Source of the DNA: Spongiibacter taiwanensis
GTDB taxonomy: Bacteria; Pseudomonadota; Gammaproteobacteria; Pseudomonadales; Spongiibacteraceae
DNA: 64,000 bases
Direction of reading: 5' to 3'
Assembly (NCBI RefSeq): GCF_023702635.1
Contig: NZ_CP098455.1
Location: 1,674,001 to 1,738,000 of the forward strand
Position numbers and translations under genes: made by a program. The notes under the pieces were generated by a model. That model was not told the origin of the DNA. It saw nothing but the letters and a program-made list of their open reading frames with translations, and ran no database searches. Positions 30,910 to 40,339 of the stretch are shown here, piece by piece; the first letter of the stretch is position 1; each line of letters opens with the position of its first letter.

Positions 30910-31710
30910 TCAAGCCCCAAGCAAGGCCTTAATCTGGGTGTTCCAAGCCACCGGGCCAATCTCGTCGGTGTAAATCAGCTGCCCCTTCGGGGCGGGTATA
31001 TCAGGTGCAGTATGGTGTCTAGATTTGATTACTACACCAATATCTGCAGCCGCCAGCATGGCCACATCGTTTCCGCTGTCGCCAAGGGCGATGACCCGGG
31101 GCGCCTGCTCCGGAAACATCGCCCGTGCCAACCAGGTCATTGCCCGGCCTTTGTCGGTATCACCCATCACATGGATAAAGCGACCACCGCGCAGCGCGCG
31201 CAAGCCCGCCTTGTTAAGAATAGTCAGAAACTGTTGCAAACGTTCGTCGCTGTCTTGCCAACTGATCGGCTCGGAAAAATCTCGCTGTAACGCCAGCTCC
31301 GCCTGGGCGACGCTCAGCCCGGCAATGTCTGCCAGGGCGGGCGCGTCCAAGTCGAAGAACCCATAAAAGGTAAAGCGATATTTCTCCCGCCATTGCTCTA
31401 ACAGGTTAACAATGACGTGACGAGGCGTCGTAAAGCGGCGGCAAGGCAGGCCGTGGAGCTCTTCCGTGGCACCGGGAAAATCGCCCAGCACCGCCGCACC
31501 ATTTTCAACAATAAAGGGGTAGTCGTTTCCAAGCGCTTTGCCCAGTGACTGCAGCTCCGCGCAGGTTTTGCTGGTATTCATTATCCACGGCACCCCTCGC
31601 GTGTTGAGCAAGGCGAGTGCCTCGCCAGCGGCGGCGAATGAATAATTGTCGTGATCAAGCAAGGTGCCGTCTAAATCCGTGAAAACCATATCCGGGCGAA
31701 TCTCAGTCAT
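30910..31710 (-). CDS. Glucosyl/mannosyl-3-phosphoglycerate phosphatase (HAD-IIB)
   Basis: This 266-residue HAD-superfamily phosphatase has the nucleophile motif FTDLDGTLLD, a Thr-Ser motif MNTSKT, FIVENGAA and the C-terminal ALGDSGNDVAML. The layout is that of mannosyl-3-phosphoglycerate phosphatases. Next to gpgS, its job should be to remove phosphate from glucosyl-3-phosphoglycerate to give glucosylglycerate. It overlaps the upstream kinase gene by 8 bp. Confidence 0.87.
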   Translation of the reverse strand: MTEIRPDMVFTDLDGTLLDHDNYSFAAAGEALALLNTRGVPWIMNTSKTCAELQSLGKALGNDYPFIVENGAAVLGDFPGATEELHGLPCRRFTTPRHVIVNLLEQWREKYRFTFYGFFDLDAPALADIAGLSVAQAELALQRDFSEPISWQDSDERLQQFLTILNKAGLRALRGGRFIHVMGDTDKGRAMTWLARAMFPEQAPRVIALGDSGNDVAMLAAADIGVVIKSRHHTAPDIPAPKGQLIYTDEIGPVAWNTQIKALLGA

Positions 31711-32614
31711 CTTGCAAACCTCTCCGATACTGCACTGACAGGACCTCCCGGTCCGACCCCAGACGCATCACACAATCGGCACGGTCAGGCAGCTCTGCCA
31801 GACAATGTTCGGTGAGACGCTGATAAAACTGTATAAAGCGAAGCACCTGAGCCGGTGTCATCACCCCTGCCCCTTCGGCGCCTCTGCGGGCAATCATCTT
31901 CTCTTCCTGTTGGGTTCGCCAGCCCGCCACACAGTCAAAGTCCGGTGCAGCCAACATCAATAGATAATCCAGCTCGGCGAACAATTGCTGATAGGGCCCC
32001 GATAACTGCGCATTCACCGCCTCGCGCCAGACTCCCTCAGCATCCTCCTCTGCCTCAAGCTGATTTATCGGCACAGACAAGGCAGAAGCACCCTGTGGCG
32101 TGGCGCCAACACACCACCCCTCCAGCACAATGAGATCAATCGGCCCGGTCACGACCGGCCAGCTACCAGGAGGCGCTCGGTCATCGAGGGCTTTATCAAA
32201 GCGCGGCAGCGCAACATCACTACCGCCAACCGCTTTTAAATTGGCAATAACTGACAAGGCTAAGGGAATATCGTGGGTGCCGGGCACGCCACGCGTGGCA
32301 AACAAGGGATGTACTGACCCGGCAAGGTCTTGCCGCTGGTCGCGGGTGAGATAGCAGTCATCAAGGGACAGTTGGGCAACCCGCAAACCGCAGTGCCCCT
32401 CGAGGTACCATTTGATCAGCGCGGCCAACGTGGATTTGCCGCAGCCCTGGGCGCCGTGAACACCCAGCACCTTGAGCCGTCCACCCTCGACCGCGCCACG
32501 CACGTCATCGAGGAAGGGCAGCCAAACGGTTTCCGCCTGACTCGCATAGCCTGGTGGCAACACTTCCTGTGCCAGAAAATCAGCGAGATCGACAGGGCGG
32601 GCAGGCAATGACAA
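31703..32614 (-). CDS. Glycerate kinase-like P-loop protein (GLYK family)
   Basis: This 303-residue protein has Walker A GVHGAQGCGKSTL and the LSLDDCYLTR stretch, then LPRFDKALDDR and IVLEGWCVG. This is the pattern of plant-type D-glycerate 3-kinase (GLYK) and its bacterial relatives. It would rephosphorylate the glycerate released by the phosphorylase to 3-phosphoglycerate, closing the cycle. The frame begins at a TTG (32614) with GAGGGG upstream, so the start is less certain. It is first in the operon. The region 32615-32759 holds no gene. Confidence 0.82.
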   Translation of the reverse strand: MSLPARPVDLADFLAQEVLPPGYASQAETVWLPFLDDVRGAVEGGRLKVLGVHGAQGCGKSTLAALIKWYLEGHCGLRVAQLSLDDCYLTRDQRQDLAGSVHPLFATRGVPGTHDIPLALSVIANLKAVGGSDVALPRFDKALDDRAPPGSWPVVTGPIDLIVLEGWCVGATPQGASALSVPINQLEAEEDAEGVWREAVNAQLSGPYQQLFAELDYLLMLAAPDFDCVAGWRTQQEEKMIARRGAEGAGVMTPAQVLRFIQFYQRLTEHCLAELPDRADCVMRLGSDREVLSVQYRRGLQDD

Positions 32615-32759
32615 ACGCAGAATCCCCTCTTAATCAGTCGTTCCAATACCATCGAGTACGACGCGGTAAAGAGTAATAAGCAGGTTTCTTGCCAGAAAGG
32701 GGGTCAGTACCCGACCCCGGAGGTAATGCAGAGGGCGAGGCGACCAGCGCCTCGTCATC

Positions 32760-33224
32760 TTAGTGGACGTGACCGTGGGAAATTTCTTCCTCAGTGGCCT
32801 CGCGAACACCTTCAATGCTCACGTCAAAGTGCAGCACTTGACCCGCCAGAGGGTGGTTGGCATCCACGGTGACCAGCTCGTCGCTGACCTCTTTCACCAC
32901 CACCATTTGCACTTGACCACCCGCGCCCTGGGCCTGGAACTGCATACCCACTTCAATCTGATCTACACCTTGAAAGGCTGCACGGGGAACCGCTTGCACC
33001 AATTCGGGGTTCAACTCGCCGTAACCGTCAGCGGGCTGCACCGTGACTTTCATCGCATCACCGGCGACTTTCCCTTCCAGCTCGCGCTCCAACCCTGGGA
33101 TGATACCGCTGTGGCCGTGGAGGTAGGCCAGAGGCTCCTTGCCCTTGGACGAATCCAGTTCGTTGCCTTCGTCGTCGGTCAGTGTGTAGTGAAATGCCAC
33201 AACACAGTTGTTTGCAATGTTCAT
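32760..33224 (-). CDS. FKBP-type peptidyl-prolyl isomerase, SlyD-like
   Basis: This 154-residue protein has the SlyD layout: an N-terminal FKBP half (VAFHYTLTDDEGNELDSS, LAYLHGHSGIIPGLERELEG), an IF insertion domain (about residues 70-125) and a return strand, DANHPLAGQVLHFDV. SlyD proteins are cytoplasmic folding catalysts and chaperones, and some supply nickel. The tail here is short (SHGHVH) and lacks the long His/Cys metal-binding region of E. coli SlyD, so a nickel role is less likely. GGAGG precedes the ATG. Confidence 0.92.
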   Translation of the reverse strand: MNIANNCVVAFHYTLTDDEGNELDSSKGKEPLAYLHGHSGIIPGLERELEGKVAGDAMKVTVQPADGYGELNPELVQAVPRAAFQGVDQIEVGMQFQAQGAGGQVQMVVVKEVSDELVTVDANHPLAGQVLHFDVSIEGVREATEEEISHGHVH

Positions 33225-33355
33225 GGGGGCCTCCCGTTAAAATGAACGCAACAGAATGCCAGCTTTGGCTGGCGAGGTCACCCCTGCGCGGGGAATTTAC
33301 CGATATAGATGAGCTCACACCTGGATGGCACTTAACTTTAGACAAATGTCGCCCA

Positions 33356-33390
33356 GATTGTCATTCCCGCCAAGGCGCACTGCTGTCCAG
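33356..33390. repeat. Degenerate REP-like element
   Basis: ATTGTCATTCCCGCC...GTCCAG keeps the head and tail of the nearby REP pair, but its stem is eroded. It lies in the 409-bp gap after the SlyD-like gene, which has no supported gene. Confidence 0.4.
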
Positions 33391-33482
33391 AATAAATTGA
33401 ACCACGGCTTGCAAGGACGTTACATCGTGGGCAGAAACAACATCTGCCGGGGGGCGAGACTGGATTTACCAAAGCCTCAAAT

Positions 33483-33568
33483 ATCGTCGTACCCGCGAAC
33501 GCGGGTATCCAGTGTATTGCTAACGTGGCTGAGTCTATGGATGCCCGCGTTCGCGAGCATGACGATCT
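33483..33568. repeat. Inverted pair of REP elements (BIME-like)
   Basis: The left unit (33483-33514) reads ATCGTCGTACCCGCGAACGC and continues to ATCCA. The right unit (33535-33568) is its reverse complement with about five changes. Each unit has its own CGCGAACGCG stem. Together they form the head-to-tail inverted pair typical of bacterial interspersed mosaic elements. They lie between the slyD-like and LysR genes. Confidence 0.8.
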
Positions 33569-33633
33569 AAAAATGATTCCGGGCAGGAGTAGGCCTACGC
33601 GGAGGTAACAGGCTTAAGTATGTGCCATTCGGC

Positions 33634-34587
33634 TCACACCTGGCCTTGGGCGATGATTTCCTGACCCAAATCGACAATGCGGCGGCGCAGCCAGATATGC
33701 CCGGGGTCGTGCTGGAGCAGCGGGCTCCAAGCCAGTTTTAGCTCAATGGGAATAATCATAAATGGGGGCTTGCGAATCACCAGATGGGTGTCGTCCTCGT
33801 AGAGGCGCGCCATCTGGCTGGGCAGGGTAGCAATCAGATCGCGATGGCGGGCGAGCAGCGCGGCCACTTGATAGTGGCGGGTAAACACCCGAATCTGGCG
33901 CTCGTGACCAAATTCGGCAAGAGCTTCGTCCACCCAGCCCAGACGCTGGCTGTCCCGCTGGCTCATCCCGCGGCCGACCCCCATTCCCGTTTTGCTCACC
34001 CAGATATGGGGCGCAGCCAGGAAGGCGTCCATATCAAAGTGGCGAGCAGCGGGGTTATCGGCGCTCATCAGGCAGGAAAAATTATCTCGCCACACTGTGG
34101 CCTGATGAAAGGACTGGGGCAGCCGGTCAAAGCGGTTTAAGGCCATGTCGATCTTGCCCTGTTCCAGATCCTGAAAGGTCACATCACTGGGGGTCAGAAT
34201 ATCCAGCGTAATGTTGGGCGCTTCGTCTCGAAGCTTGAACAGCAACTGGGTTAACAAGGTCGACTCGGCATAATCGCTGGCCATAATGCGAAAAACCCGC
34301 GCGCTCTCCGATACCTCAAAGGCCGATACCGGCAACACCGCCTGCTCTACCGAGGCGAGAATATTGCGCACCTGGGGCTGCAGTTCCAGCGCCCGCTCTG
34401 TCGGGGTCATGCCCTCGCTGGTGCGCACCAGCAGCGGATCGTCGAACAGGTCTCGCAGGCGACGAAGGCCATTACTCAGCGCAGGCTGGGTAATGCCCAA
34501 CTGTTCCGAGGCCCGGGTGACGTTCTTTTCCCGCAGCAACACGTCCAGGTAAACCAGCAAATTTAGATCGATCCGGGATAGATTCAT
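33634..34587 (-). CDS. LysR family transcriptional regulator
   Basis: This 317-residue protein has an N-terminal winged helix (RIDLNLLVYLDVLLREKNVTRASEQLGITQPALSNGLRRLR) in its canonical form, followed by a two-lobed substrate domain beginning near RIMASDYAE. It resembles the NodD/LinR-like branch. It lies downstream of glcB on the same strand, with glcB's terminator between. A link to glyoxylate genes is possible but not shown. The frame's ATG at 34587 is the family start. Confidence 0.9.
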   Translation of the reverse strand: MNLSRIDLNLLVYLDVLLREKNVTRASEQLGITQPALSNGLRRLRDLFDDPLLVRTSEGMTPTERALELQPQVRNILASVEQAVLPVSAFEVSESARVFRIMASDYAESTLLTQLLFKLRDEAPNITLDILTPSDVTFQDLEQGKIDMALNRFDRLPQSFHQATVWRDNFSCLMSADNPAARHFDMDAFLAAPHIWVSKTGMGVGRGMSQRDSQRLGWVDEALAEFGHERQIRVFTRHYQVAALLARHRDLIATLPSQMARLYEDDTHLVIRKPPFMIIPIELKLAWSPLLQHDPGHIWLRRRIVDLGQEIIAQGQV

Positions 34588-34696
34588 GACGCAAATATTC
34601 TGACCAGGCGCAATAAGATTGGCTGATTATGGGCAAGTCTTGTCGCTACTTCCATAGCCCACGCCTCAGCAAGACCACGGCCAGCACGCGGCAGAC

Positions 34697-34724
34697 AAAA
34701 AAAGGCCCGGAACCAGCCCGGGCC
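34697..34724 (-). terminator. Intrinsic terminator of glcB
   Basis: Read on the minus strand, GGCCCGG and CCGGGCC form a GC stem followed by seven T (plus-strand A run 34697-34703). It sits about 40 bp beyond the glcB stop. Confidence 0.88.
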
Positions 34725-34766
34725 AAACTCACTGACAGGAAATCGAAATTGGCTATTTAAAACAAC

Positions 34767-36935
34767 TTAGGCCTGCCGCGCCTTGAACTCACGACGGCGG
34801 GCATGCAGCACCGGCTCGGTATACCCGTTGGGCTGCTCACAGCCCTTGATCACCAGATCAATGGCTGCCTGGAAGGCCACATTGTCATCAAAGTTGGGCG
34901 CCATGTTCTGATACAGCGGGTCACCGGCATTCTGACGGTCCACCACCGCAGCCATGCGTTTGAGGGTTTCCATCACCTGCTCTTCTGAGCAGATGCCGTG
35001 GCGAAGCCAGTTGGCAATGTGCTGGCTGGAAATACGCAGGGTCGCCCGGTCTTCCATCAGGCCCACATCGTTAATGTCCGGCACTTTGGAACAGCCAACA
35101 CCCTGGTCGATCCAGCGCACCACATAACCGAGGATGCCCTGAGCGTTGTTATCCAGCTCGTTTTGAATCTCGTCGGCAGACCAGTTGGTTTCAGCAGCGA
35201 CGGGGATGGTCAGAATATCGTCCAGTGCGGCGCGCTGACGCTGGCCGATCTGCTCTTGCAGGCTCAGCACGTTTACATCGTGGTAGTGCATCACATGCAA
35301 GGTGGCCGCGGTCGGTGACGGTACCCAGGCGCAGTTGGCGCCGGCTTTGGGGTGGCCAATTTTGGCTTCCATCATCGCCGCCATTTCATCGGGCATGGCC
35401 CACATGCCTTTGCCGATCTGAGCGCGGCCGCTCAGGCCACAGGCCAGGCCAATGTCCACGTTCCAATCTTCATAGGCTTTGATCCAGGCCTGCTGTTTCA
35501 TGTCGGCCTTGCGCACAAAAGCACCGGCCTCCATGGAGGTATGAATCTCATCACCGGTCCGGTCAAGGAAGCCGGTATTAATGAAGATCACCCGCTCGCT
35601 AGCTGCTGCAATACAGGCCTTGAGGTTAACCGTGGTGCGGCGCTCTTCGTCCATAATGCCGATTTTGAGGGTATTGCGGGCCAGCCCCAGGGCGTCTTCC
35701 ACCCGGCCAAACAGCTTGGCGGCAAAGGCGACCTCTTCCGGGCCGTGCATTTTCGGCTTAACGATATAAACGCTGCCGGTGCGGGAGTTGCGCAGGCTGC
35801 CGGTTTGCTTCAGGTCATGGATGGAAGCCAACACCGTAACCATGGCATCCATGATGCCTTCGGGAATCTCGTTGCCCTCGGCATCCAGAATCGCCGGGTT
35901 GGTCATCAGGTGGCCAACATTGCGCACCAGCAACAGGCTGCGGCCGTGGAGCACTTTCTCGCCGCCATCGGGCGCAGTGAAGGTCCGGTCTGCCACCATT
36001 TTACGGGTGATGGTCTTGCCACCTTTTTGCAGCTCTTCCTGCAGGTCGCCCTTCATCAGGCCCAGCCAGTTGCGATAGACCAGCGCCTTGTCTTCGGCAT
36101 CGACGGCGGCGACGGAGTCTTCGCAATCCTGAATGGTGGTCAGAGCCGACTCCAGCGCCACATCTTTAACACCGGCTGCATCGCTTTGGCCGGTGGGGTG
36201 GCTGGCATCAATCTGAATATCAATGTGCAAACCGTTGTTGACCAACAGCACATTGGTGGGCGCGGCGGCGTCGCCACAGTAACCCGCGAACTGGGCCGGG
36301 TCTTTCAGGCCAGACTGGGCATCGCCCAGCTTGGCGACTACCGCACCGCCTTCAACAGCGTAGGCCGTTACATCGGCGTGGCTGCCACTGGCCAGTGGCG
36401 CGTGCTTGTCCAGAAAGGCCTTGGCATAGGCAATCACCTTGGCGCCGCGCACCGGATTGTAGGCGCCCGCTTTCTCAGCACCGCCTTCTTCAGAAATCAC
36501 ATCGGTGCCATACAGCGCGTCATACAGGCTACCCCAGCGGGCATTGGCCGCGTTCAAGGCGTAACGGGCGTTCATTACCGGCACCACCAGCTGGGGGCCA
36601 GCCAGACGGGCAATCTCGTCGTCTACATTTTCGGTGGTGATGCTGAAATCGCCAGGCTCGGGCAACAGGTAGCCAATATCTTGCAAGAAGGCCTTGTAAG
36701 CCGCCGCGTCAAAGCGCGTATTGTCGCGGTGCCAGGCATCAATCTGGGCTTGAATCTGGTCCCGTTTCGCCAGCAGGGCTTTGTTCTCCGGGGCCAGTTC
36801 AGCCAGGATGTCGGCCAACGCCGCCCAAAATGCATCCGCTTCTATACCGGTACCGGGAATGATGTCCTCATTGACCAGGCGATAGAGCACATCGGCAATT
36901 TGCAAACCACTGTGTTGAACGCGTTGGGTGGACAT
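34767..36935 (-). CDS. glcB: Malate synthase G
   Basis: GlcB condenses glyoxylate with acetyl-CoA to malate in the glyoxylate shunt. The 722-residue length is the G isoform. Landmarks are the GLMKGDLQ region, [25 protein letters not shown] with catalytic Arg, and [20 protein letters not shown]. The frame begins at GTG 36941, but the ATG two codons later at 36935 has AAGGAG five bases upstream. It is divergent from aceA across a 360-bp region, so the two shunt enzymes can share control. Confidence 0.97.
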   Translation of the reverse strand: MSTQRVQHSGLQIADVLYRLVNEDIIPGTGIEADAFWAALADILAELAPENKALLAKRDQIQAQIDAWHRDNTRFDAAAYKAFLQDIGYLLPEPGDFSITTENVDDEIARLAGPQLVVPVMNARYALNAANARWGSLYDALYGTDVISEEGGAEKAGAYNPVRGAKVIAYAKAFLDKHAPLASGSHADVTAYAVEGGAVVAKLGDAQSGLKDPAQFAGYCGDAAAPTNVLLVNNGLHIDIQIDASHPTGQSDAAGVKDVALESALTTIQDCEDSVAAVDAEDKALVYRNWLGLMKGDLQEELQKGGKTITRKMVADRTFTAPDGGEKVLHGRSLLLVRNVGHLMTNPAILDAEGNEIPEGIMDAMVTVLASIHDLKQTGSLRNSRTGSVYIVKPKMHGPEEVAFAAKLFGRVEDALGLARNTLKIGIMDEERRTTVNLKACIAAASERVIFINTGFLDRTGDEIHTSMEAGAFVRKADMKQQAWIKAYEDWNVDIGLACGLSGRAQIGKGMWAMPDEMAAMMEAKIGHPKAGANCAWVPSPTAATLHVMHYHDVNVLSLQEQIGQRQRAALDDILTIPVAAETNWSADEIQNELDNNAQGILGYVVRWIDQGVGCSKVPDINDVGLMEDRATLRISSQHIANWLRHGICSEEQVMETLKRMAAVVDRQNAGDPLYQNMAPNFDDNVAFQAAIDLVIKGCEQPNGYTEPVLHARRREFKARQA

Positions 36936-37295
36936 AAACACTCCTTGAGATGTGAGAAGCCGCCGCGAGGCATCACTGCCATCATAGACGACACAGATTT
37001 TGGTGCAGCGGAAACGATTTTACAGAAGCGACCATGCTAAAGAGGCAGCAATAATTCTACAAATTTATCCAGATTATTATTGTTATTCATACTGCGAATA
37101 AAAAATGGCCTTTTCAGCCCCTAAAATTCTCTTTGCTGACAGCGAGTTAACAATCCCATTCAGCCGAGCCGCCTCATCGAAAACATTCCCCAATAAAATA
37201 ACGAGAATAAAATCTATAAATTAGAAAAATTTGTAGCGCACCCGTAGAATCGACCCCGTTAATCCACCCACCTCGCAACATTACAGGGACCTACT
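36936..37295. promoter_or_regulatory. Divergent glcB-aceA intergenic region
   Basis: This 360-bp stretch contains both promoters. Its middle (about 37050-37235) is clearly more AT-rich than the flanks, with several short A/T runs (near 37075 and 37200-37230). I could not choose -35/-10 boxes with confidence, and no strong palindrome stands out. I see no gene. Confidence 0.6.
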
Positions 37296-38894
37296 ATGTC
37301 ATCTCTCGACGCAGACATCCAAGCCGTTGCCTCACTCAAAGAGCAGGCAGGCAGCAGCTGGGACGCTATCAACCCCGAATACGTTGCTCGCATGCGCGCG
37401 CAAAACAAATTCAAGACTGGCCTGGACATCGCCAAGTACACCGCCAACATCATGCGCGCTGACATGGCCGCCTTCGATAAAGACAAAACCAAGTACACCC
37501 AATCTCTGGGTTGCTGGCACGGCTTTATCGGCCAACAGAAGCTGATCTCCATCAAGAAGCACTTCGGTGGCAGCACTGAGCGCCGCTACCTCTACCTGTC
37601 TGGCTGGATGGTTGCCGCGCTGCGCTCTGACTTCGGCCCCCTGCCCGACCAGTCCATGCACGAAAAAACCGCCGTTGCTGACCTGGTGCGTGAGCTGTAC
37701 ACCTTCCTGCGTCAAGCCGATGCCCGTGAACTGGGCGGTCTGTTCCGCGCCCTGGACAAGGCTCGCGAAGCGGGTGATGCCGCTGAAGAAGCGAAAATCC
37801 AAGACCAGATCGACAACCACCAGACTCACGTTGTGCCCATCGTAGCCGACATCGACGCCGGTTTCGGTAACGCTGAAGCCACTTACCTGATGGCCAAGCA
37901 AATGATCGAAGCGGGCGCCTGCTGTCTGCAGATCGAAAACCAGGTTGCTGACGAGAAGCAGTGTGGTCACCAGGACGGTAAAGTGACCGTTCCCCACGCT
38001 GATTTCCACGCCAAACTGCGCGCCCTGCGCTACGCCTTCCTGGAACTGGGTGTGGACAACGGCCTGATCGTTGCCCGTACCGACTCTGAAGGTGCTGGCC
38101 TGACCAAAGAAATCGCGGTGGTTAAAGAGCCCGGCGACCAGGGTGACGTGTACAACTCCTTCCTGGACGTTGAAGAAATCGACGTGGCCGATATGAACGA
38201 AGGCGACGTGGTGATCAACCGTGGCGGCAAGCTGGTTCGTCCCAAGCGTCTGCCTTCTGGTCTGTACCAGTTCCGCGAAGGCACTGGCCACGAGCGTTGC
38301 GTATTTGACTGTATCGAAGCCCTGAATGCCGGTGCTGACCTGCTGTGGATCGAGACTGCGGTACCGACTGTTCACGAAATCAAAGGCATGATGGACGACA
38401 TTCGCAAGGTTCACCCCGATGCGAAGCTGGTTTACAACAACTCGCCTTCCTTCAACTGGACCCTGAACTTCCGTCAGCAAGCCTACGATGCGTGGGTTGA
38501 AGCCGGCAAAGACGTGTCTGCCTACGACCGCGACAACCTGATGTCTGCCGAGTACGACGACTCCGAACTGGCCGCCGAAGCGGATGCCCGCATCAAGACT
38601 TTCCAGGCGGACACTTCTCGCGAAGCAAACGTATTCCACCACCTGATCACTCTGCCGACTTACCACACTGCGGCCCTGTCTACCGACAACCTGGCCAAAG
38701 AGTACTTCGGTGAGCAAGGCATGCTGGGTTACGTGGCCGGCGTACAGCGCAAAGAAATCCGTCAGGGTATTGCCTGTGTTAAGCACCAGAACATGTCAGG
38801 TTCTGACATCGGTGACGACCACAAAGAGTACTACGCTGGCGAGAACGCTCTGAAAGCCGGTGGCGCCAAAAACACCTCTAACCAGTTCAGCTGA
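37296..38894 (+). CDS. aceA: Isocitrate lyase
   Basis: AceA splits isocitrate into succinate and glyoxylate. At 532 residues it belongs to the longer Pseudomonas-type group. The active site reads DEKQCGHQDGKVTVPH, where E. coli has KKCGH. DIDAGFGNAEATY and VARTDSEGAGL are also visible. Its codons look more uniform (many CTG, GGT, CGT) than in nearby genes, as in a highly expressed gene. Three hairpins follow the stop. Confidence 0.97.
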   Translation: MSSLDADIQAVASLKEQAGSSWDAINPEYVARMRAQNKFKTGLDIAKYTANIMRADMAAFDKDKTKYTQSLGCWHGFIGQQKLISIKKHFGGSTERRYLYLSGWMVAALRSDFGPLPDQSMHEKTAVADLVRELYTFLRQADARELGGLFRALDKAREAGDAAEEAKIQDQIDNHQTHVVPIVADIDAGFGNAEATYLMAKQMIEAGACCLQIENQVADEKQCGHQDGKVTVPHADFHAKLRALRYAFLELGVDNGLIVARTDSEGAGLTKEIAVVKEPGDQGDVYNSFLDVEEIDVADMNEGDVVINRGGKLVRPKRLPSGLYQFREGTGHERCVFDCIEALNAGADLLWIETAVPTVHEIKGMMDDIRKVHPDAKLVYNNSPSFNWTLNFRQQAYDAWVEAGKDVSAYDRDNLMSAEYDDSELAAEADARIKTFQADTSREANVFHHLITLPTYHTAALSTDNLAKEYFGEQGMLGYVAGVQRKEIRQGIACVKHQNMSGSDIGDDHKEYYAGENALKAGGAKNTSNQFS

Positions 38895-38907
38895 TTAGAG
38901 CGTGTTT

Positions 38908-38972
38908 AACGCCCCAGTCGTGACCATGTCACTACGGGGCGTTGCCCAGTCAGCAACACACTGCCACTGGGC
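38908..38972 (+). terminator. Two tandem hairpins after aceA
   Basis: AACGCCCC (38908-38915) pairs with GGGGCGTT (38936-38943). Immediately after, GCCCAGT (38944-38950) pairs with ACTGGGC (38966-38972). Neither has a T run. They probably protect the 3' end of the mRNA ahead of the true terminator. Confidence 0.6.
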
Positions 38973-38985
38973 AAAAGATTAAAAG

Positions 38986-39018
38986 AAGGCGGCTCCAAAT
39001 ATGGAAGCCGCCTTTTTT
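38986..39018 (+). terminator. Intrinsic terminator of aceA
   Basis: AAGGCGGCT (38986-38994) pairs with AGCCGCCTT (39006-39014), and a run of six T (39013-39018) follows. Confidence 0.9.
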
Positions 39019-39082
39019 ACGCGCGCCATTTGTGCGCTAGACTTTGCTGCTATTGCAAACTGACTTAACGAAATGAGCTCTC

Positions 39083-39646
39083 ATGGCCGACACCCCCACT
39101 TTTCTTAACGATGCCGACACGCGACTTACCGATCAGGGTTTTGTCACCAACAATATCTGGTATCACGGCACCTCCTCGGCGTTACTGGCGTCGATAATGC
39201 AGCAGGGGCTGAAGCGCTCAGGCGACGAGGCACTCAACGCTGCAGCCAAAAAAACCATGGCGACCATTGGTAACGATTACACCGAGTCTATAGAGCCCGT
39301 GTTTCTGACCCCAAGCAAAGCACTTGCCTTTTATTGGGCCCAACAAACCGTACGCAAGCGCGGTGTACGCATTGAAGGCGACGAGCAACCCATCGTATTA
39401 GAAGTGGCCTTGCCCGAGGCGCTCAACACACAGGTAAAACCCGATGTCGGCGCAGCCAGCCTGCTGATCATTGATGAGGGCGAACATTATCTGGCCCATC
39501 TGGCCGGCATGTATGAGGCCAATGGTCTGGCCGCCCCGGAGATCAACCTGATGAAGGCCGACCGCCAGGAATACCTTCAGAAGTTGGGCATGGCTTATTT
39601 TGATGCCGACATCGCCCCGGAGTATGTCAGACTGATTGAGGGCTGA
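39083..39646 (+). CDS. Conserved protein with ADP-ribosyltransferase-like motifs
   Basis: This 187-residue protein has no signal peptide or membrane segment. The N-terminal half reads IWYHGTSSALLASIMQQGLKR, then about 50 residues later PVFLTPSKALAFYWAQ, then QPIVLEVALPEA. An HGT(S) strand followed by an I..QGL helix and a (V)FLT..A..Y motif is the pattern of the ART/KptA (H-Y-E clade) fold. That is my reading of motifs only. A third catalytic residue is not obvious. It could be a transferase, an RNA 2'-phosphotransferase relative or an inactive member. It lies between the aceA terminator and rraA. No antitoxin-like gene is adjacent. Confidence 0.6.
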   Translation: MADTPTFLNDADTRLTDQGFVTNNIWYHGTSSALLASIMQQGLKRSGDEALNAAAKKTMATIGNDYTESIEPVFLTPSKALAFYWAQQTVRKRGVRIEGDEQPIVLEVALPEALNTQVKPDVGAASLLIIDEGEHYLAHLAGMYEANGLAAPEINLMKADRQEYLQKLGMAYFDADIAPEYVRLIEG

Positions 39647-39731
39647 CACCCGCCCAGGCCGGCCAACCGTACAGCCATGCTGGCCAATTTTTTGCTCAAT
39701 CCATCGACCAACCCCACGCCAAGGAGCCACC

Positions 39732-40211
39732 ATGCCTATTTCCACACCCGATCTCTGCGACGAACACGGCGACGCCGTTCAGGTTATCGAGCTGCAATTT
39801 ACGCACTACGGCGCCATCCACCAATTTGGCGGCAAGGTCGAAACCATCAAATGTTTTGAAGACAACTCCCTAGTTGCCGAACAGGTCAAACAGCCGGGTG
39901 AGGGCCGCGTACTGGTGGTTGATGGCGGCGGCTCACCCCGGCGCTCCCTGCTGGGCGACAACCTCGCCTCCGCGGCAGTCAAAAACGGCTGGGCCGGTAT
40001 CGTGATTTTTGGCTACCTGCGCGATGTAGAAGAGATTGCCCCCATGAACCTGGGCGTACTGGCACTGGGCAGCGTGCCCCGCAAAACCGACAAACGCAAT
40101 GAAGGGCAGCTTGGCGTAACCGTGAAATTTGGTGGCATCGACATTAGCGCCGGCAACTACCTCTACGCCGACGAAACCGGTGTCATCGTTGCCAGCAAGG
40201 CACTGATTTAA
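39732..40211 (+). CDS. rraA: RraA family protein (regulator of ribonuclease E or aldolase)
   Basis: This 159-residue protein has the RraA pattern: STPDLCDEHGDAVQV, FGGKVETIKCFEDNS, GRVLVVDGGGSPRRSLLGDN, then GWAGIVIFGYLRDVEEI. RraA of E. coli inhibits RNase E; related proteins are oxaloacetate decarboxylases or aldolases. The length and close match to the E. coli type favour the first. AAGGAG lies upstream of the ATG at 39732. The frame opens earlier, but without a ribosome site. Confidence 0.9.
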   Translation: MPISTPDLCDEHGDAVQVIELQFTHYGAIHQFGGKVETIKCFEDNSLVAEQVKQPGEGRVLVVDGGGSPRRSLLGDNLASAAVKNGWAGIVIFGYLRDVEEIAPMNLGVLALGSVPRKTDKRNEGQLGVTVKFGGIDISAGNYLYADETGVIVASKALI

Positions 40212-40339
40212 GGTCTGTACAGGCAACGGCGGTGCGCAAGACTGCCGATTGCCTTTTCACCGCCCCTGACAAACAATAACTGCCTTCAACATCCGCGTGG
40301 ACACTTCCGGCCGCGCGGGCCATAACAAGGACCGCCACC

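Noticed and set aside
33325-33570. 81-codon plus-strand frame
   Set aside because: Its second half is a translation of the REP pair.
34697-34724. Attenuator or small RNA downstream of glcB
   Set aside because: A simple stem with T run fits an ordinary terminator of glcB.
35352-37040. 562-codon plus-strand frame
   Set aside because: It is antisense to glcB, which has clear family motifs; a high-GC shadow frame.
37332-38786. 484-codon minus-strand frame
   Set aside because: It is antisense to aceA and reflects its regular codon use.
39083-39646. Toxin of a toxin-antitoxin pair
   Set aside because: No small partner gene is adjacent and both neighbours are housekeeping genes.
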